Of a DNA stretch of 64,000 nucleotides, positions 18,060 to 26,218 are shown in pieces (the stretch's first letter is position 1; each line of letters opens with the position of its first letter). A program made the position numbers and the translations under genes. Origin of the DNA: Streptosporangium carneum (GTDB lineage Bacteria > Actinomycetota > Actinomycetes > Streptosporangiales > Streptosporangiaceae). The notes below the pieces were generated by a model, which had not been told where the DNA came from, searched no databases, and saw only the letters and a list, made by a program, of their open reading frames with translations. The DNA lies in NCBI RefSeq assembly GCF_027922005.1, contig NZ_BSEV01000008.1, positions 124,001 to 188,000 of the forward strand, read 5' to 3'.

Positions 18060-18088
18060 TCCGAACCGTGCCGTCTCGGCCCAATAAT

Positions 18089-18673
18089 TCAGGTAAGACT
18101 ATCCTTAGCTTTCGGCCGGGACGGAAGCGGAGCGGGTCTGCCGCCGAAGCGCCAGTGGTGCGTTTCCGTACGGCCTCCACCGTCGGCCGGCAGCAGCGTC
18201 GCGGCGGCTTCCCGGTCCGGCGCCTCCACCGCGGCCGCCCAGCCGAGCCGCGCCTCGCGGTCGAGAGCGAGCAACTCGCCGCACACGATCATGTGTTCCG
18301 ACGCGACCGGCGCAGGGGTGGACTCGCCCATGGTGATCACCAGGAACCGGCCGTAGCCGTCGACGGCCTCGGTGAAGTCCCACATGGTGCGGCCCAGGAT
18401 GTTGCGGAAGCGGCACAGCAGCACCGACTCGAAGACGCCGGCGCGGTGGTACGGCTCTTCGTAGGCGAACGCCCGGGCGGCCTCCGCGTCCGGAAGGTCG
18501 ACGATGTGCAGGCTGCCCGTCGACTCGGCCTCCTCTCCGTCGCCGGTCAGCGTGGGGCCGCGGGCGACCAGCAGTTCGCCGTATCCGTCCATGAAGGACC
18601 AGTGGTCGTCGTTCAGACTCATCTTGAGCCCGAAGGCGCCGGGGCGGTCACGTCCGTACACGAAATACTCCAC
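18089..18673 (-). CDS. YciI-like protein, two-part
   Basis: This cytoplasmic protein of 194 residues begins MEYFVYGRDRPG and holds a YCII fold: SFMDGYGELLVARGPTL, then LHIVDLPDAEAARAFAYEEPYHRAGVFESV, with a dyad like the His-Asp pair of the family. A second, weaker copy follows from GYGRFLVITM to the DREAAATLLP stretch, so the protein may be a fused dimer. Start is GTG; TAGGCT lies 8 nt upstream and no ribosome site is seen, so it may be leaderless. Function of this group is mostly unknown. Confidence 0.82.
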   Translation of the reverse strand: MEYFVYGRDRPGAFGLKMSLNDDHWSFMDGYGELLVARGPTLTGDGEEAESTGSLHIVDLPDAEAARAFAYEEPYHRAGVFESVLLCRFRNILGRTMWDFTEAVDGYGRFLVITMGESTPAPVASEHMIVCGELLALDREARLGWAAAVEAPDREAAATLLPADGGGRTETHHWRFGGRPAPLPSRPKAKDSLT

Positions 18674-18839
18674 GGTCGTTCAGCCTAGAAGATCATGACT
18701 GCCCCCCTCCTGACCGAGTCCGCCTCCCAGCCGGGACGCCCCGGGAGCCGGGCGAGTGGAGCCGCCTCGTGTGGCGGGAGCCGGGCAGGGTAGGGCGCCT
18801 GAGGTCCCCCACCGTCTTCTCCCGGAAGGAGTCGCCAGG

Positions 18840-21359
18840 ATGGTTGACCGAATCGCCGACCTCTGGGGGCGGCGCACGCCGTACGGCCCTCCTGTCCCGG
18901 CGGAGGCCGTGTCGCCCGCCGAGAGCACGCACGCCGTGCCCGGCGAGGAGCCGGGCCGACACGGCTCCTGGCCGGTGCGCGTGGACATGTTCCTCGACGA
19001 CGGTTTCGAGGAGTCCGACGTCGAGGCGTGGGTGCAGGCGGCCTCGATCCTGCACTCCAACGGCGACGCGATGGACATCGCCGTCGCCGGAGGCCGGATC
19101 GTGGGGGTGCGCGGCCGAGCCGGTGACAGGGTCAACCGCGGGCGGCTGGACCCCAAGGACCTGTACGGCTGGCAGGCCAACCACAGCCCCGAACGGCTCA
19201 GGCGTCCCCTGGTGCGTGAGGGCGGCCGGCTGGTCGAGACCAACTGGGACACCGCGATGGGCCGGATCGTGGCCCGCTCCAAGGAGCTGCTCGACGGGCC
19301 GGGCGGCTGGGGCCACTTCGGCTTCTACACCAGCGGCCAGCTGTTCCTCGAGGAGTACTACACCCTCGGCGTGATCGGCAAGGCGGGCATCGGCACCCCG
19401 CACATGGACGGCAACACCCGCCTGTGCACGGCCACCGCCGCCGCGGCGCTGAAGGAGAGCTTCGGCACCGACGGCCAGCCCGGCTCCTACACCGACGTCG
19501 ACCACTGCGACGCGATCGCGCTGTGGGGCCACAACGTCGCCGAGACGCAGACGGTGCTGTGGATGCGGATGCTGGACCGCCGCCGCGGCCCCCGGCCTCC
19601 CGCGATGATCGCCGTCGACCCTCGCGACACCCCGGTGGCGCGCGAGGCCGACGTGCACCTGGCCGTCCGGCCCGGCACGAACATGGCGCTGATGAACGCC
19701 CTGATCCACCGGCTGATCGACAGGGGCTGGTACGACGAGGAGTATGTCAGGGCGCACACGATCGGCTTCGACGAGCTGTGCGGGGTCGTACAGGACTGCC
19801 CGCCGGAGCGGGCGGCGGAGATCTGCGACGTGCCGCTGCGTTCCGTCGAGCACGCCGCGGACATCCTGGGGTCCAGCGAGCGGCTGCTGTCGACCGTGCT
19901 GCAGGGCTTCTACCAGTCCAACCAGGCCACCGCCGCCGCCTGCCAGGTCAACAACATCCACCTGCTGCGCGGCATGCTGGGCCGTCCCGGAGCCGGGCTG
20001 TACCAGATGAACGGCCAGCCCACCGCGCAGAACACCCGTGAGACCGGGGCCGACGGCGACCTGCCCGGGATGCGCAACTGGAACAACCCCGAGCACATCC
20101 GCGAGCTCGCCGAGCTGTGGAACGTCGAGCCCTCGATCATCCCGCACTGGGCTCCTCCGACGCACGCCATGCAGATCTTCCGTTACGCCGAGCAGGGCTC
20201 GATCAAGCTGCTGTGGGTCTCGGCGAGCAACCCCGCCGTCTCGCTGCCCGACCTCGCGCGCGTCCGCCGGATCCTCGCCAAGGAGGACCTGTTCCTCGTC
20301 GTGCAGGACGTCTTCCTGACCGAGACCGCGATGCTGGCCGACGTGGTGTTGCCGGCGGCCACCTGGGGTGAGAAGCAGGGCACGTTCACCAGCGTCGACC
20401 GCACCGTGCATCTGGCGGACAAGGCGGTCGAGCCACCCGGCCAGGCCCGCGCCGACCTGGACATCTTCCTCGACTACGCCCGCCGGATGGACTTCCGCGA
20501 CAAGGACGGCGCGCCGCTGGTCGCGTGGCACGACCCGGAGTCGGCGTTCGAGGCGTGGAAGGCCTGCTCGGCCGGGCGGCCGTGCGACTACACCGGCGTC
20601 ACCTACGGGCTCCTGCGCGGCGCCGGCGGCGTCCAGTGGCCGTGCACCCCCGCCGCGCCGCGCGGTACCGAGCGGTTGTACACCGACGGACGGTTCAACA
20701 CCGACCCCGACTTCTGCGAGGACTACGGGCACGACCTGGTCACCGGCGCCGCCTACGACGCGGAGCACCACCGTGCCCTGAACCCGGGGGGACGTGCCTT
20801 CCTGAAGGCCGCGGCGTACCAGCCCTCGCCCGAGGTGACCAGCGAGGACCACCCGATGCTGCTGACCACCGGCCGGACCGTGTACCACTTCCACACCCGC
20901 ACCAAGACCGCCCGCGCCCCCCAGCTGAACGACGCCGCCCCCGAGTCCTGGGTGGAGATCGCTCCCGGCGACGCCGCCGCGCTGGGCGTCGCCGAGGGAG
21001 ACCTGCTGCGCCTCGAATCTCCCCGGGGGACGCTCGAGGCCAGGGCCCGGGTGTGCGGAACCCGCCCCGGGGTGGTGTTCGTGCCGTTCCACTACGGCTA
21101 CTGGGACCACGACGACAGCGGCCCGCGGACCGGCGAGGCTCCCCGCGCCGCCAACGAGCTGACGATCACCAGCTGGGACCCGGTGTCCAAACAGCCGATC
21201 TTCAAGGTCGCCGCGGTCCGGGTGACCAGGGTGGCCGGCGGAGACGGCGTGCCGTCGGCCGCCCCCACCACCGGCGCCGCCGCCCCCGCCGACCCACAGG
21301 TCCCGGCGACGGCGGGCGGGCCCGCCGCGCGAGCCCGGCAGCACGTCGAGGAGGCGTGA
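18840..21359 (+). CDS. molybdopterin (bis-MGD) oxidoreductase without N-terminal Fe-S cysteines
   Basis: This protein of 839 residues belongs to the formate dehydrogenase/nitrate reductase family. The likely Mo ligand is Cys196 in GNTRLCTATAAAALKESFG, as in NasA and Nap enzymes. Blocks for molybdopterin binding follow (ALWGHNVAETQ, VDPRDTPVAREADVHL, VLPAATWGEKQGTFTS), and the C-terminal dinucleotide domain holds APGDAAALGVAEGDLL and FVPFHYGYWD. The N-terminus should hold a 4Fe-4S site, but the segment ASILHSNGDAMDIAV has no cysteine; Cys196 is the first in the protein. The ATG has AAGGAG 9 nt upstream. A small helical gene follows after 2 bp. Substrate and electron carrier are unknown; annotation as nitrate reductase would be premature. 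Confidence 0.88.
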   Translation: MVDRIADLWGRRTPYGPPVPAEAVSPAESTHAVPGEEPGRHGSWPVRVDMFLDDGFEESDVEAWVQAASILHSNGDAMDIAVAGGRIVGVRGRAGDRVNRGRLDPKDLYGWQANHSPERLRRPLVREGGRLVETNWDTAMGRIVARSKELLDGPGGWGHFGFYTSGQLFLEEYYTLGVIGKAGIGTPHMDGNTRLCTATAAAALKESFGTDGQPGSYTDVDHCDAIALWGHNVAETQTVLWMRMLDRRRGPRPPAMIAVDPRDTPVAREADVHLAVRPGTNMALMNALIHRLIDRGWYDEEYVRAHTIGFDELCGVVQDCPPERAAEICDVPLRSVEHAADILGSSERLLSTVLQGFYQSNQATAAACQVNNIHLLRGMLGRPGAGLYQMNGQPTAQNTRETGADGDLPGMRNWNNPEHIRELAELWNVEPSIIPHWAPPTHAMQIFRYAEQGSIKLLWVSASNPAVSLPDLARVRRILAKEDLFLVVQDVFLTETAMLADVVLPAATWGEKQGTFTSVDRTVHLADKAVEPPGQARADLDIFLDYARRMDFRDKDGAPLVAWHDPESAFEAWKACSAGRPCDYTGVTYGLLRGAGGVQWPCTPAAPRGTERLYTDGRFNTDPDFCEDYGHDLVTGAAYDAEHHRALNPGGRAFLKAAAYQPSPEVTSEDHPMLLTTGRTVYHFHTRTKTARAPQLNDAAPESWVEIAPGDAAALGVAEGDLLRLESPRGTLEARARVCGTRPGVVFVPFHYGYWDHDDSGPRTGEAPRAANELTITSWDPVSKQPIFKVAAVRVTRVAGGDGVPSAAPTTGAAAPADPQVPATAGGPAARARQHVEEA

Positions 21360-21361
21360 CC

Positions 21362-21820
21362 ATGCACCTGGCCCACTATCTGGGGTTGCTGCACCGTTCG
21401 CAGAACGAGTTGGCGAAGGCCTTCCGCGAGGTCGGGCGGGGCCACCTCGACGAGCCCGACGTCCATCACCTCTGTGAACGGCTGGCCGGGCAGTGCGACG
21501 AGCACGCCCGGAAGCTGGCGCCGTTCGTCCGGCGCTACTCCGAGGAGGCCCCGAAGGAGCCCGAGCGGCTGCACGCCACGCTGTTCTCCGGTACCCGCAC
21601 CGGCGGGCTGGGGCTGCTGCGGGATCTGCACGACCTGTATCTCATGGCCGCCGAGTGCGACATCTCCTGGACGCTGATCGGACAGGCCGCACAGGGAGCA
21701 CGGGACGAGGACCTGCTCGGCGTCGTCGGAGTCTGCGAAGGGGAGACCGCCACCCAGCTGTTGTGGCTGCGCACCCGCATGAAGCAGGCCGCCCCCCAGG
21801 CCCTGGTGGTCGCCTCATAG
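21362..21820 (+). CDS. conserved helical protein, probable partner of the molybdoenzyme
   Basis: This protein of 152 residues is all helical by eye, with His and Glu spread as in ferritin-like bundles (MHLAHYLGLLHRSQNELAKAF, then DEPDVHHLCERLAGQCDEHA, then LRDLHDLYLMAAECDISW). It starts 2 bp after the molybdopterin oxidoreductase stop with GGAGG overlapping the end of that gene, so it is coupled. I recall the same order in other actinomycetes, but cannot check. It may serve as metal-binding or cofactor chaperone, or as an electron-transfer helper. Confidence 0.8.
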   Translation: MHLAHYLGLLHRSQNELAKAFREVGRGHLDEPDVHHLCERLAGQCDEHARKLAPFVRRYSEEAPKEPERLHATLFSGTRTGGLGLLRDLHDLYLMAAECDISWTLIGQAAQGARDEDLLGVVGVCEGETATQLLWLRTRMKQAAPQALVVAS

Positions 21821-21892
21821 GCCCCGGGGTGAGGGAGACCTCGCGCGCTCGGCGGTCCGCCGAGGTCGAGGATGTCGCCGCCGAGCTCCGTG

Positions 21893-22843
21893 TCAGTGTC
21901 CGCCCGCGTAGCGGCCGGTGAGCTCGGCGCCGATCCGCGCCAGCTCGGCCTGGACGGATCGCGGTTCGACCACCTCCACCATCGCCCCCCAGCCGGCGAG
22001 GTTCCGGGCGACGTCCAACGGGGTGGGCGCGGCGAGGCGGACCCGGACTCGCCCGTCGTCGAGCTCGCCGTCGGTGTGACAGTGCCGACCGAACTGGTCG
22101 CGCAGCACCGGCACGTACCTGGCCGCGATGAGCACGGTCGCCCAGGTCTGCGAACGCCGCCGCTCCACCTCGCCGACGACCTGTTCCCACGCGGCGGCGA
22201 GCGTGAAGTCGTCCGGGCGCTCGGCGGGCCGGTCGGTCGGCTCGGCCTCGACGATCCGGTCGACCCGGAAGGTCCGCTGTCCTCGTTCGGTCCCGGCGAT
22301 CAGGTACCAGATGTCGTCCTTGTCGACCAGGCCCCACGGGTCGACCAGCCGTTCGGTCCGCTCCCGGGAGGCGTTGGCATAGGTCAGCCGGACCTTCCTG
22401 CGGCGGACCACGGCGGTCTGCAGCAGGTCGACCATCTCGGGCCTGCGGCGGTCGCGCTCGCCCCACCGGGTGGGGTCGATCATGGTGGCGTCGGCGGCGG
22501 CCTCGGCGTCGGCCCGGAAGGTCCGCGGCAGCGCTCTGACGAGTTTGCGCAGCGCCGCCTTGGCCTCGCCCGAGACGGCGGCGGCCGGGCCGACGAGAAG
22601 GAACAGCGCCTGCGCCTCGGTCGCCGACAGGCCGCTGAGGTCGGTGCGGGCGCCCCCGACGAGCGACCAGCCGCCGCCGCGTCCGGGCTGCGGGTACACC
22701 GGGACGCCCGCGGCGGACAGCGCCTCCAGGTCGCGGCGGGCGGTGGCGACGGACACCTCGAGCTCGTCGGCCAGCTCGGCGGCGGTCACCCGGCCACGGG
22801 CCTGCATGAGGAGGAGAACGGCAACGAGTCGATCAGCGCGCAT
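21893..22843 (-). CDS. WYL-domain transcriptional regulator
   Basis: This protein of 316 residues has an N-terminal HTH of the YafY/DeoR type (TAAELADELEVSVATARRDLEALSAAGV), a WYL domain (VRLTYANASRERTERLVDPWGLVDKDDIWYLIAGTERGQRTFRVDRI) and a C-terminal WCX-type extension. WYL proteins sense small molecules or nucleic acids. It is divergent from the VOC-YdeI operon, and a perfect palindrome sits between them, so it likely controls both. Confidence 0.93.
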   Translation of the reverse strand: MRADRLVAVLLLMQARGRVTAAELADELEVSVATARRDLEALSAAGVPVYPQPGRGGGWSLVGGARTDLSGLSATEAQALFLLVGPAAAVSGEAKAALRKLVRALPRTFRADAEAAADATMIDPTRWGERDRRRPEMVDLLQTAVVRRRKVRLTYANASRERTERLVDPWGLVDKDDIWYLIAGTERGQRTFRVDRIVEAEPTDRPAERPDDFTLAAAWEQVVGEVERRRSQTWATVLIAARYVPVLRDQFGRHCHTDGELDDGRVRVRLAAPTPLDVARNLAGWGAMVEVVEPRSVQAELARIGAELTGRYAGGH

Positions 22844-22861
22844 GTCCCCGGCTTCCCGCTA

Positions 22862-22886
22862 AAAGTGCTCAATTGATGAGCACTTT
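22862..22886. promoter_or_regulatory. probable operator of the WYL regulator
   Basis: AAAGTGCTCA and TGAGCACTTT are perfect 10-bp arms around ATTGA. The site starts 19 bp before the WYL start codon and ends 46 bp before the VOC start, in an AT-rich island of a GC-rich region. Confidence 0.8.
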
Positions 22887-22932
22887 AGGGCGGAGGATGG
22901 TCATTGTCACCGACCGAAGAGAGGGACCACCG

Positions 22933-23337
22933 ATGCTGCGGGGACTCACCACCGTCAACTTCTTCGCCGACGACGTCGCGGCCGCCCGGGACTGGTACGC
23001 CGAACTGTTCGGCGTCGAGCCGTACTTCGTGCGGCCGATCGAGGGAACGCCCGCGTACGTCGAGTTCCGTGTCGGCGACTACCAGCACGAGTTCGGCCTC
23101 GTCGACAGCCGTTTCGCCGCCCACAGCCGGTCTGACCGGGCCGGGGGCGCGGTGGTCTACTGGCACGTGGACGATGTCGAGGCCTGCTTCGAGCGGCTGC
23201 TGTCCATGGGCGCCACGGTGCACGACAAGCCGGTCGAGCGCGGCCCCGGATTCGTCACCGCGTCCGTCGTCGACCCGTTCGGGAACGTCCTCGGCGTGAT
23301 GTACAACCGGCACTACCTGGAGATCCTGGGCCGATGA
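22933..23337 (+). CDS. VOC/glyoxalase family protein
   Basis: This single-domain VOC protein of 134 residues runs from MLRGLTTVNFFADDVAAARDWYAELFGVEP to VDPFGNVLGVMYNRHY. GAGGG precedes the ATG. Its stop overlaps the YdeI start (ATGA). Proteins like this under WYL control are often targets in one-step resistance or detoxification, but no substrate can be named. Confidence 0.9.
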   Translation: MLRGLTTVNFFADDVAAARDWYAELFGVEPYFVRPIEGTPAYVEFRVGDYQHEFGLVDSRFAAHSRSDRAGGAVVYWHVDDVEACFERLLSMGATVHDKPVERGPGFVTASVVDPFGNVLGVMYNRHYLEILGR

Positions 23338-23876
23338 TGCACTTCGAGGACGCGGCCCAGTGGGAGTCGTGGCTGGCCGAGCATCATGGGACCGAGGGCG
23401 GCGTCTGGCTGCGGATCGCCAGGAAGGGGTCGGCCGAGGCGCTGATCACGATCGAGCAGGCGCTGGAGGTCGCGCTGTGCCACGGCTGGATCGACAGCCA
23501 CCGCAAGGCCTGCGACGAGCGCAGCTTCCTGCAGCGGTACTCGCGCCGCCGTAAGGGCAGCCCCTGGTCGCAGGTGAACATCGAGCGGGTGGAGGCGTTG
23601 ACCGCCGCCGGGCGCATGCGGCCGCCCGGCCTGGCGGAGGTCGCCGCCGCCCAGGCCGACGGCCGCTGGGCGGCGGCCTACGCCGCCCAGCGCGACGCCG
23701 CCGTCCCGCCCGATCTGGCCGAGGCGCTGGCGGCCCGCCCGGAGGCCGCCGCCCGCTTCGAGGCGCTCGGCAGGTCCGGCCGCTACCTGCTGGTCCTGCC
23801 GCTGCTGAAGGCCAGGACCCCGGCCGGACGCGCCGCCCGCCTGCGGAAGACGATCTCCGGCCTGCTGGACCGGTGA
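23334..23876 (+). CDS. YdeI/OmpD-associated family protein
   Basis: This protein of 180 residues matches the YdeI family: FEDAAQWESWLAEHHGTEGGVWLRIARKGS at the start, CHGWIDSHRKACDERSFLQRYSRRRKGSPWSQVN in the middle, and the C-terminal helical part with the LRKTISGLL ending. Members are linked to antimicrobial peptide or bacteriocin tolerance in enterics; no proof exists here. It is translated from an ATGA overlap with the VOC gene. Confidence 0.9.
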   Translation: MMHFEDAAQWESWLAEHHGTEGGVWLRIARKGSAEALITIEQALEVALCHGWIDSHRKACDERSFLQRYSRRRKGSPWSQVNIERVEALTAAGRMRPPGLAEVAAAQADGRWAAAYAAQRDAAVPPDLAEALAARPEAAARFEALGRSGRYLLVLPLLKARTPAGRAARLRKTISGLLDR

Positions 23877-23928
23877 AAGCCGGCGGTCGAGAGCCGTACG
23901 GCCTCGCCGCCGGTTTCGGGCAGGCGGG

Positions 23929-24015
23929 CGTCGCCGAGCGCGCCTGGCGAACACCCCGCCGTCACAGCAGACGGCCGTCGCCGAGCGCCTGGCGAACACC
24001 CCGCCGTCACAGCAG
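23929..24015. repeat. tandem duplication of a 40-bp segment
   Basis: Two copies, 42 and 40 bp, identical except for a 2-bp GC insertion in the first, are separated by 5 bp. Each contains CTGGCGAACACCCCGCCGTC. The right copy runs into the last three codons of the HTH regulator gene on the minus strand; the left copy lies in its 3' flank. Confidence 0.85.
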
Positions 24016-24690
24016 GAGATCGCGCCAGCGCTCGGCGGAGACCAGCATGTCCAGACTGATCCGCTCCAGGAAGGCCCCGCCCGCGAACAGCCGGCGCCCC
24101 ACCGGCGTGTCGAGCCCGAAGTCCTCCGCCGCCCTCTTCGTGACCTCGGCCACCTCCAGCGTCCGCCGTGAGCTGTGCACCGCCGAGCTGTACCACGCGT
24201 CGTCGTCCATCACGTAGATGTCGCGCCGCCGCCGCGGATCGCGCTCGCGTCTGATCACCCCCTGGTCCGTCAGATAGCCGACAGCCGTGGAGACCGACGC
24301 CGGGCTGACCCTGAGCCTGCGGACCAGCTCGGCCGCGGTGAGTCTGCCGTCGTCGGTCAGCAACAGGCAGATGAGCACGCGCGCCGTCATCCTCGGCAGG
24401 CCCATCCTGACGGCCATCGTCACGGCCTCGTCGCCCACCTCGCCCGCCGCGCCGCCCGGCTCTCCGGCCACGAGCGGGGAAGCGGGCGTGCCGCGCCGTG
24501 CCCGCCGCTCCGTCGCCTGGTGCGCCTGCTCGGGCAGGTAACCGCCCGGGCCGCCGTTGCGGTGGATCTCCCGGCTGATCGTCGAGGTCGGCCGGTCAAG
24601 CCGCCGGGCGATCTCGGCATAGGAGAGACCGTCCGCGAGCCCCACCGCGATGCGCTGACGGTCCCGCTGGGTCAACCTTCCTCCTGGCAT
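24007..24690 (-). CDS. two-HTH regulator: IS30-type HTH fused to a GbsR/MarR-like winged helix
   Basis: This protein of 227 residues starts with an HTH like that of IS30 transposases (RLTQRDRQRIAVGLADGLSYAEIARRLDRPTSTISREI, residues 4-40) and, after a linker, has a MarR/GbsR winged helix (LTDDGRLTAAELVRRLRVSPASVSTAVGYLTDQGVIRRE) with a helical C-terminus. No transposase catalytic residues follow, so it is a regulator. The ATG at MPGGRLTQ lacks a clear ribosome site; a TTG 39 bp upstream is another choice. It is divergent from the P450 gene, which carries a perfect operator over its start. Confidence 0.87.
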   Translation of the reverse strand: MPGGRLTQRDRQRIAVGLADGLSYAEIARRLDRPTSTISREIHRNGGPGGYLPEQAHQATERRARRGTPASPLVAGEPGGAAGEVGDEAVTMAVRMGLPRMTARVLICLLLTDDGRLTAAELVRRLRVSPASVSTAVGYLTDQGVIRRERDPRRRRDIYVMDDDAWYSSAVHSSRRTLEVAEVTKRAAEDFGLDTPVGRRLFAGGAFLERISLDMLVSAERWRDLLL

Positions 24691-24801
24691 GGCGCCATTG
24701 TTGCGTTCGCCTTCATTCCATTGCAACACGAAATTGCATTTGGATCCATCGTCATTGCATCAGTTTTCCGGCTTCTACCTGGAGTTTCACGTATTCATCG
24801 A

Positions 24802-24838
24802 TTGACGATTGTTTTGAACGCAACGTAGCGTTCAAAAT
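24802..24838 (+). promoter_or_regulatory. P450 promoter with overlapping operator
   Basis: TTGACG (24802-24807) and TAGCGT (24826-24831) form -35 and -10 boxes 18 bp apart, which puts the transcription start at or next to the ATG. TTTTGAACGC and GCGTTCAAAA (24812-24837) are perfect 10-bp arms around AACGTA and cover the -10 box. A bound regulator would block polymerase directly. Confidence 0.75.
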
Positions 24839-26038
24839 ATGACGAACGCGTACTATCGCGAACATGAGCCGGTCATGCCGTCGTTCGACCGCCCCACCGG
24901 CTGCCCCTTCGACCCGTCCCCGGAGCTCACCGCGCTGCGCGGTGAGCTGCCGATCGCGCGCCTGGCCGCGCCCGAGGGCGCACCGGGCGTCTGGCTGGTC
25001 ACCGGCTACGAGCTGGTCCGCAAGATCTTCGCCGACCCACGCTTCAGCTCCCGCTACGAGACGCAGTACCACCCGCTCATGGACGCGCACATGCCGCCCG
25101 CTCCGCTCGGCGACCTGACCGGCATGGACGCGCCCGAGCACACCCGCATCCGCAAGATGCTGGCGGGCAAGTTCACCGTCCGCAGGATGAACCAGCTCAC
25201 CGAGCGGGTCACCGAGGTCACCCGGGCCCAGCTCGACGAGATGGAGAGGCAGGGGCCGCCGACCGACCTGGTTCAGGCCTTCGCCCATCCTGTCCCGGCT
25301 CAGATGATCTGCGAGCTGCTCGGCGTGCCGTACGACGAGCGCGCGGACTTCGCGGGCTTCACCCAGTCCGTCTCCAACGACGACGACCCCGAAGCGCAGC
25401 TCGCGGCCTTCACCCGGCTCGGCGAGTACCTGCGGGACCTCGCCCGGGCCAAGCGCGCCGACCCCACCGACGACCTGCTCAGCGACCTGACCGCGAGCGA
25501 CCTGACCGAAGACGAGCTCGGTGGCGTGGCCGCCTTCCTGCTCAGCGCCGGCCTGGACACCACGGCCAACATGCTGGCGCTCGGGACCTTCGCGCTGCTG
25601 CGGCACCCCTCGCAGCTCGCAGCCCTGCGCGACGACCCGAGCCTGGTCGACGGCGCGGTCGAGGAACTGCTGCGTCACCTTTCCATCGCCACCACCGGCA
25701 TGCGCGGCGTGCTGGAGGACGTCGAGCTCGGCGGCGCACCGCTCAGGGCCGGCGACACGGTCATCATCGCGGTCAACGCCGCCAACCGGGACCCGGCCAA
25801 GTTCTCCGACCCCGACGTGCTGGACATCCGCCGCTCGACCGCCGGGCACCTGGCCTTCGGCCACGGCGTCCACCAGTGCCTCGGCCAGCAACTCGCCCGT
25901 GTCGAGATGCGCGTCGCCTTCCCGGCACTGCTGACCCGCTTCCCGTCGCTGCGGCTTGCCGTACCGGCCGAAGAGGTGCCGCTGCGCGACCCCGTCCAGA
26001 TCTACGGCGTGCGCAGCCTGCCGGTCACCTGGGAGTGA
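24839..26038 (+). CDS. cytochrome P450
   Basis: This is a soluble class I P450 of 399 residues, as in actinomycete CYP105/107-type enzymes. The I-helix motif is AGLDTT (237-242), the K-helix ExxR is E276-L-L-R279, and the heme loop is FGHGVHQCLG with Cys347. No ferredoxin or reductase gene is next to it. There is no ribosome site; an operator ends 1 bp before the ATG and the promoter predicts a leaderless transcript. It is divergent from the two-HTH regulator, which is its likely repressor. Substrate unknown; a stand-alone detoxifying role is as likely as biosynthesis. Confidence 0.96.
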   Translation: MTNAYYREHEPVMPSFDRPTGCPFDPSPELTALRGELPIARLAAPEGAPGVWLVTGYELVRKIFADPRFSSRYETQYHPLMDAHMPPAPLGDLTGMDAPEHTRIRKMLAGKFTVRRMNQLTERVTEVTRAQLDEMERQGPPTDLVQAFAHPVPAQMICELLGVPYDERADFAGFTQSVSNDDDPEAQLAAFTRLGEYLRDLARAKRADPTDDLLSDLTASDLTEDELGGVAAFLLSAGLDTTANMLALGTFALLRHPSQLAALRDDPSLVDGAVEELLRHLSIATTGMRGVLEDVELGGAPLRAGDTVIIAVNAANRDPAKFSDPDVLDIRRSTAGHLAFGHGVHQCLGQQLARVEMRVAFPALLTRFPSLRLAVPAEEVPLRDPVQIYGVRSLPVTWE

Positions 26039-26218
26039 ACCTCGCGCGGATCAGCGCACCGGCGACAGGGCCTGTCCCGGCGGAGGCGCTCCGGCGTAGG
26101 CTTCGCGTCGGAGTGTCCCGCGCCGGATAACTCATGAAAATCCTTCGGATTGGACCTGGGCGCACGGCCGCCCGTGGTGAGATCTTGGCCACAGGACCTC
26201 TCACCGAAGGAGGCGCCG

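Noticed and set aside
18693-21344. 883-codon frame opposite the molybdopterin oxidoreductase
   Set aside because: The real gene has all family motifs and a ribosome site; the opposite frame is a composition artefact.
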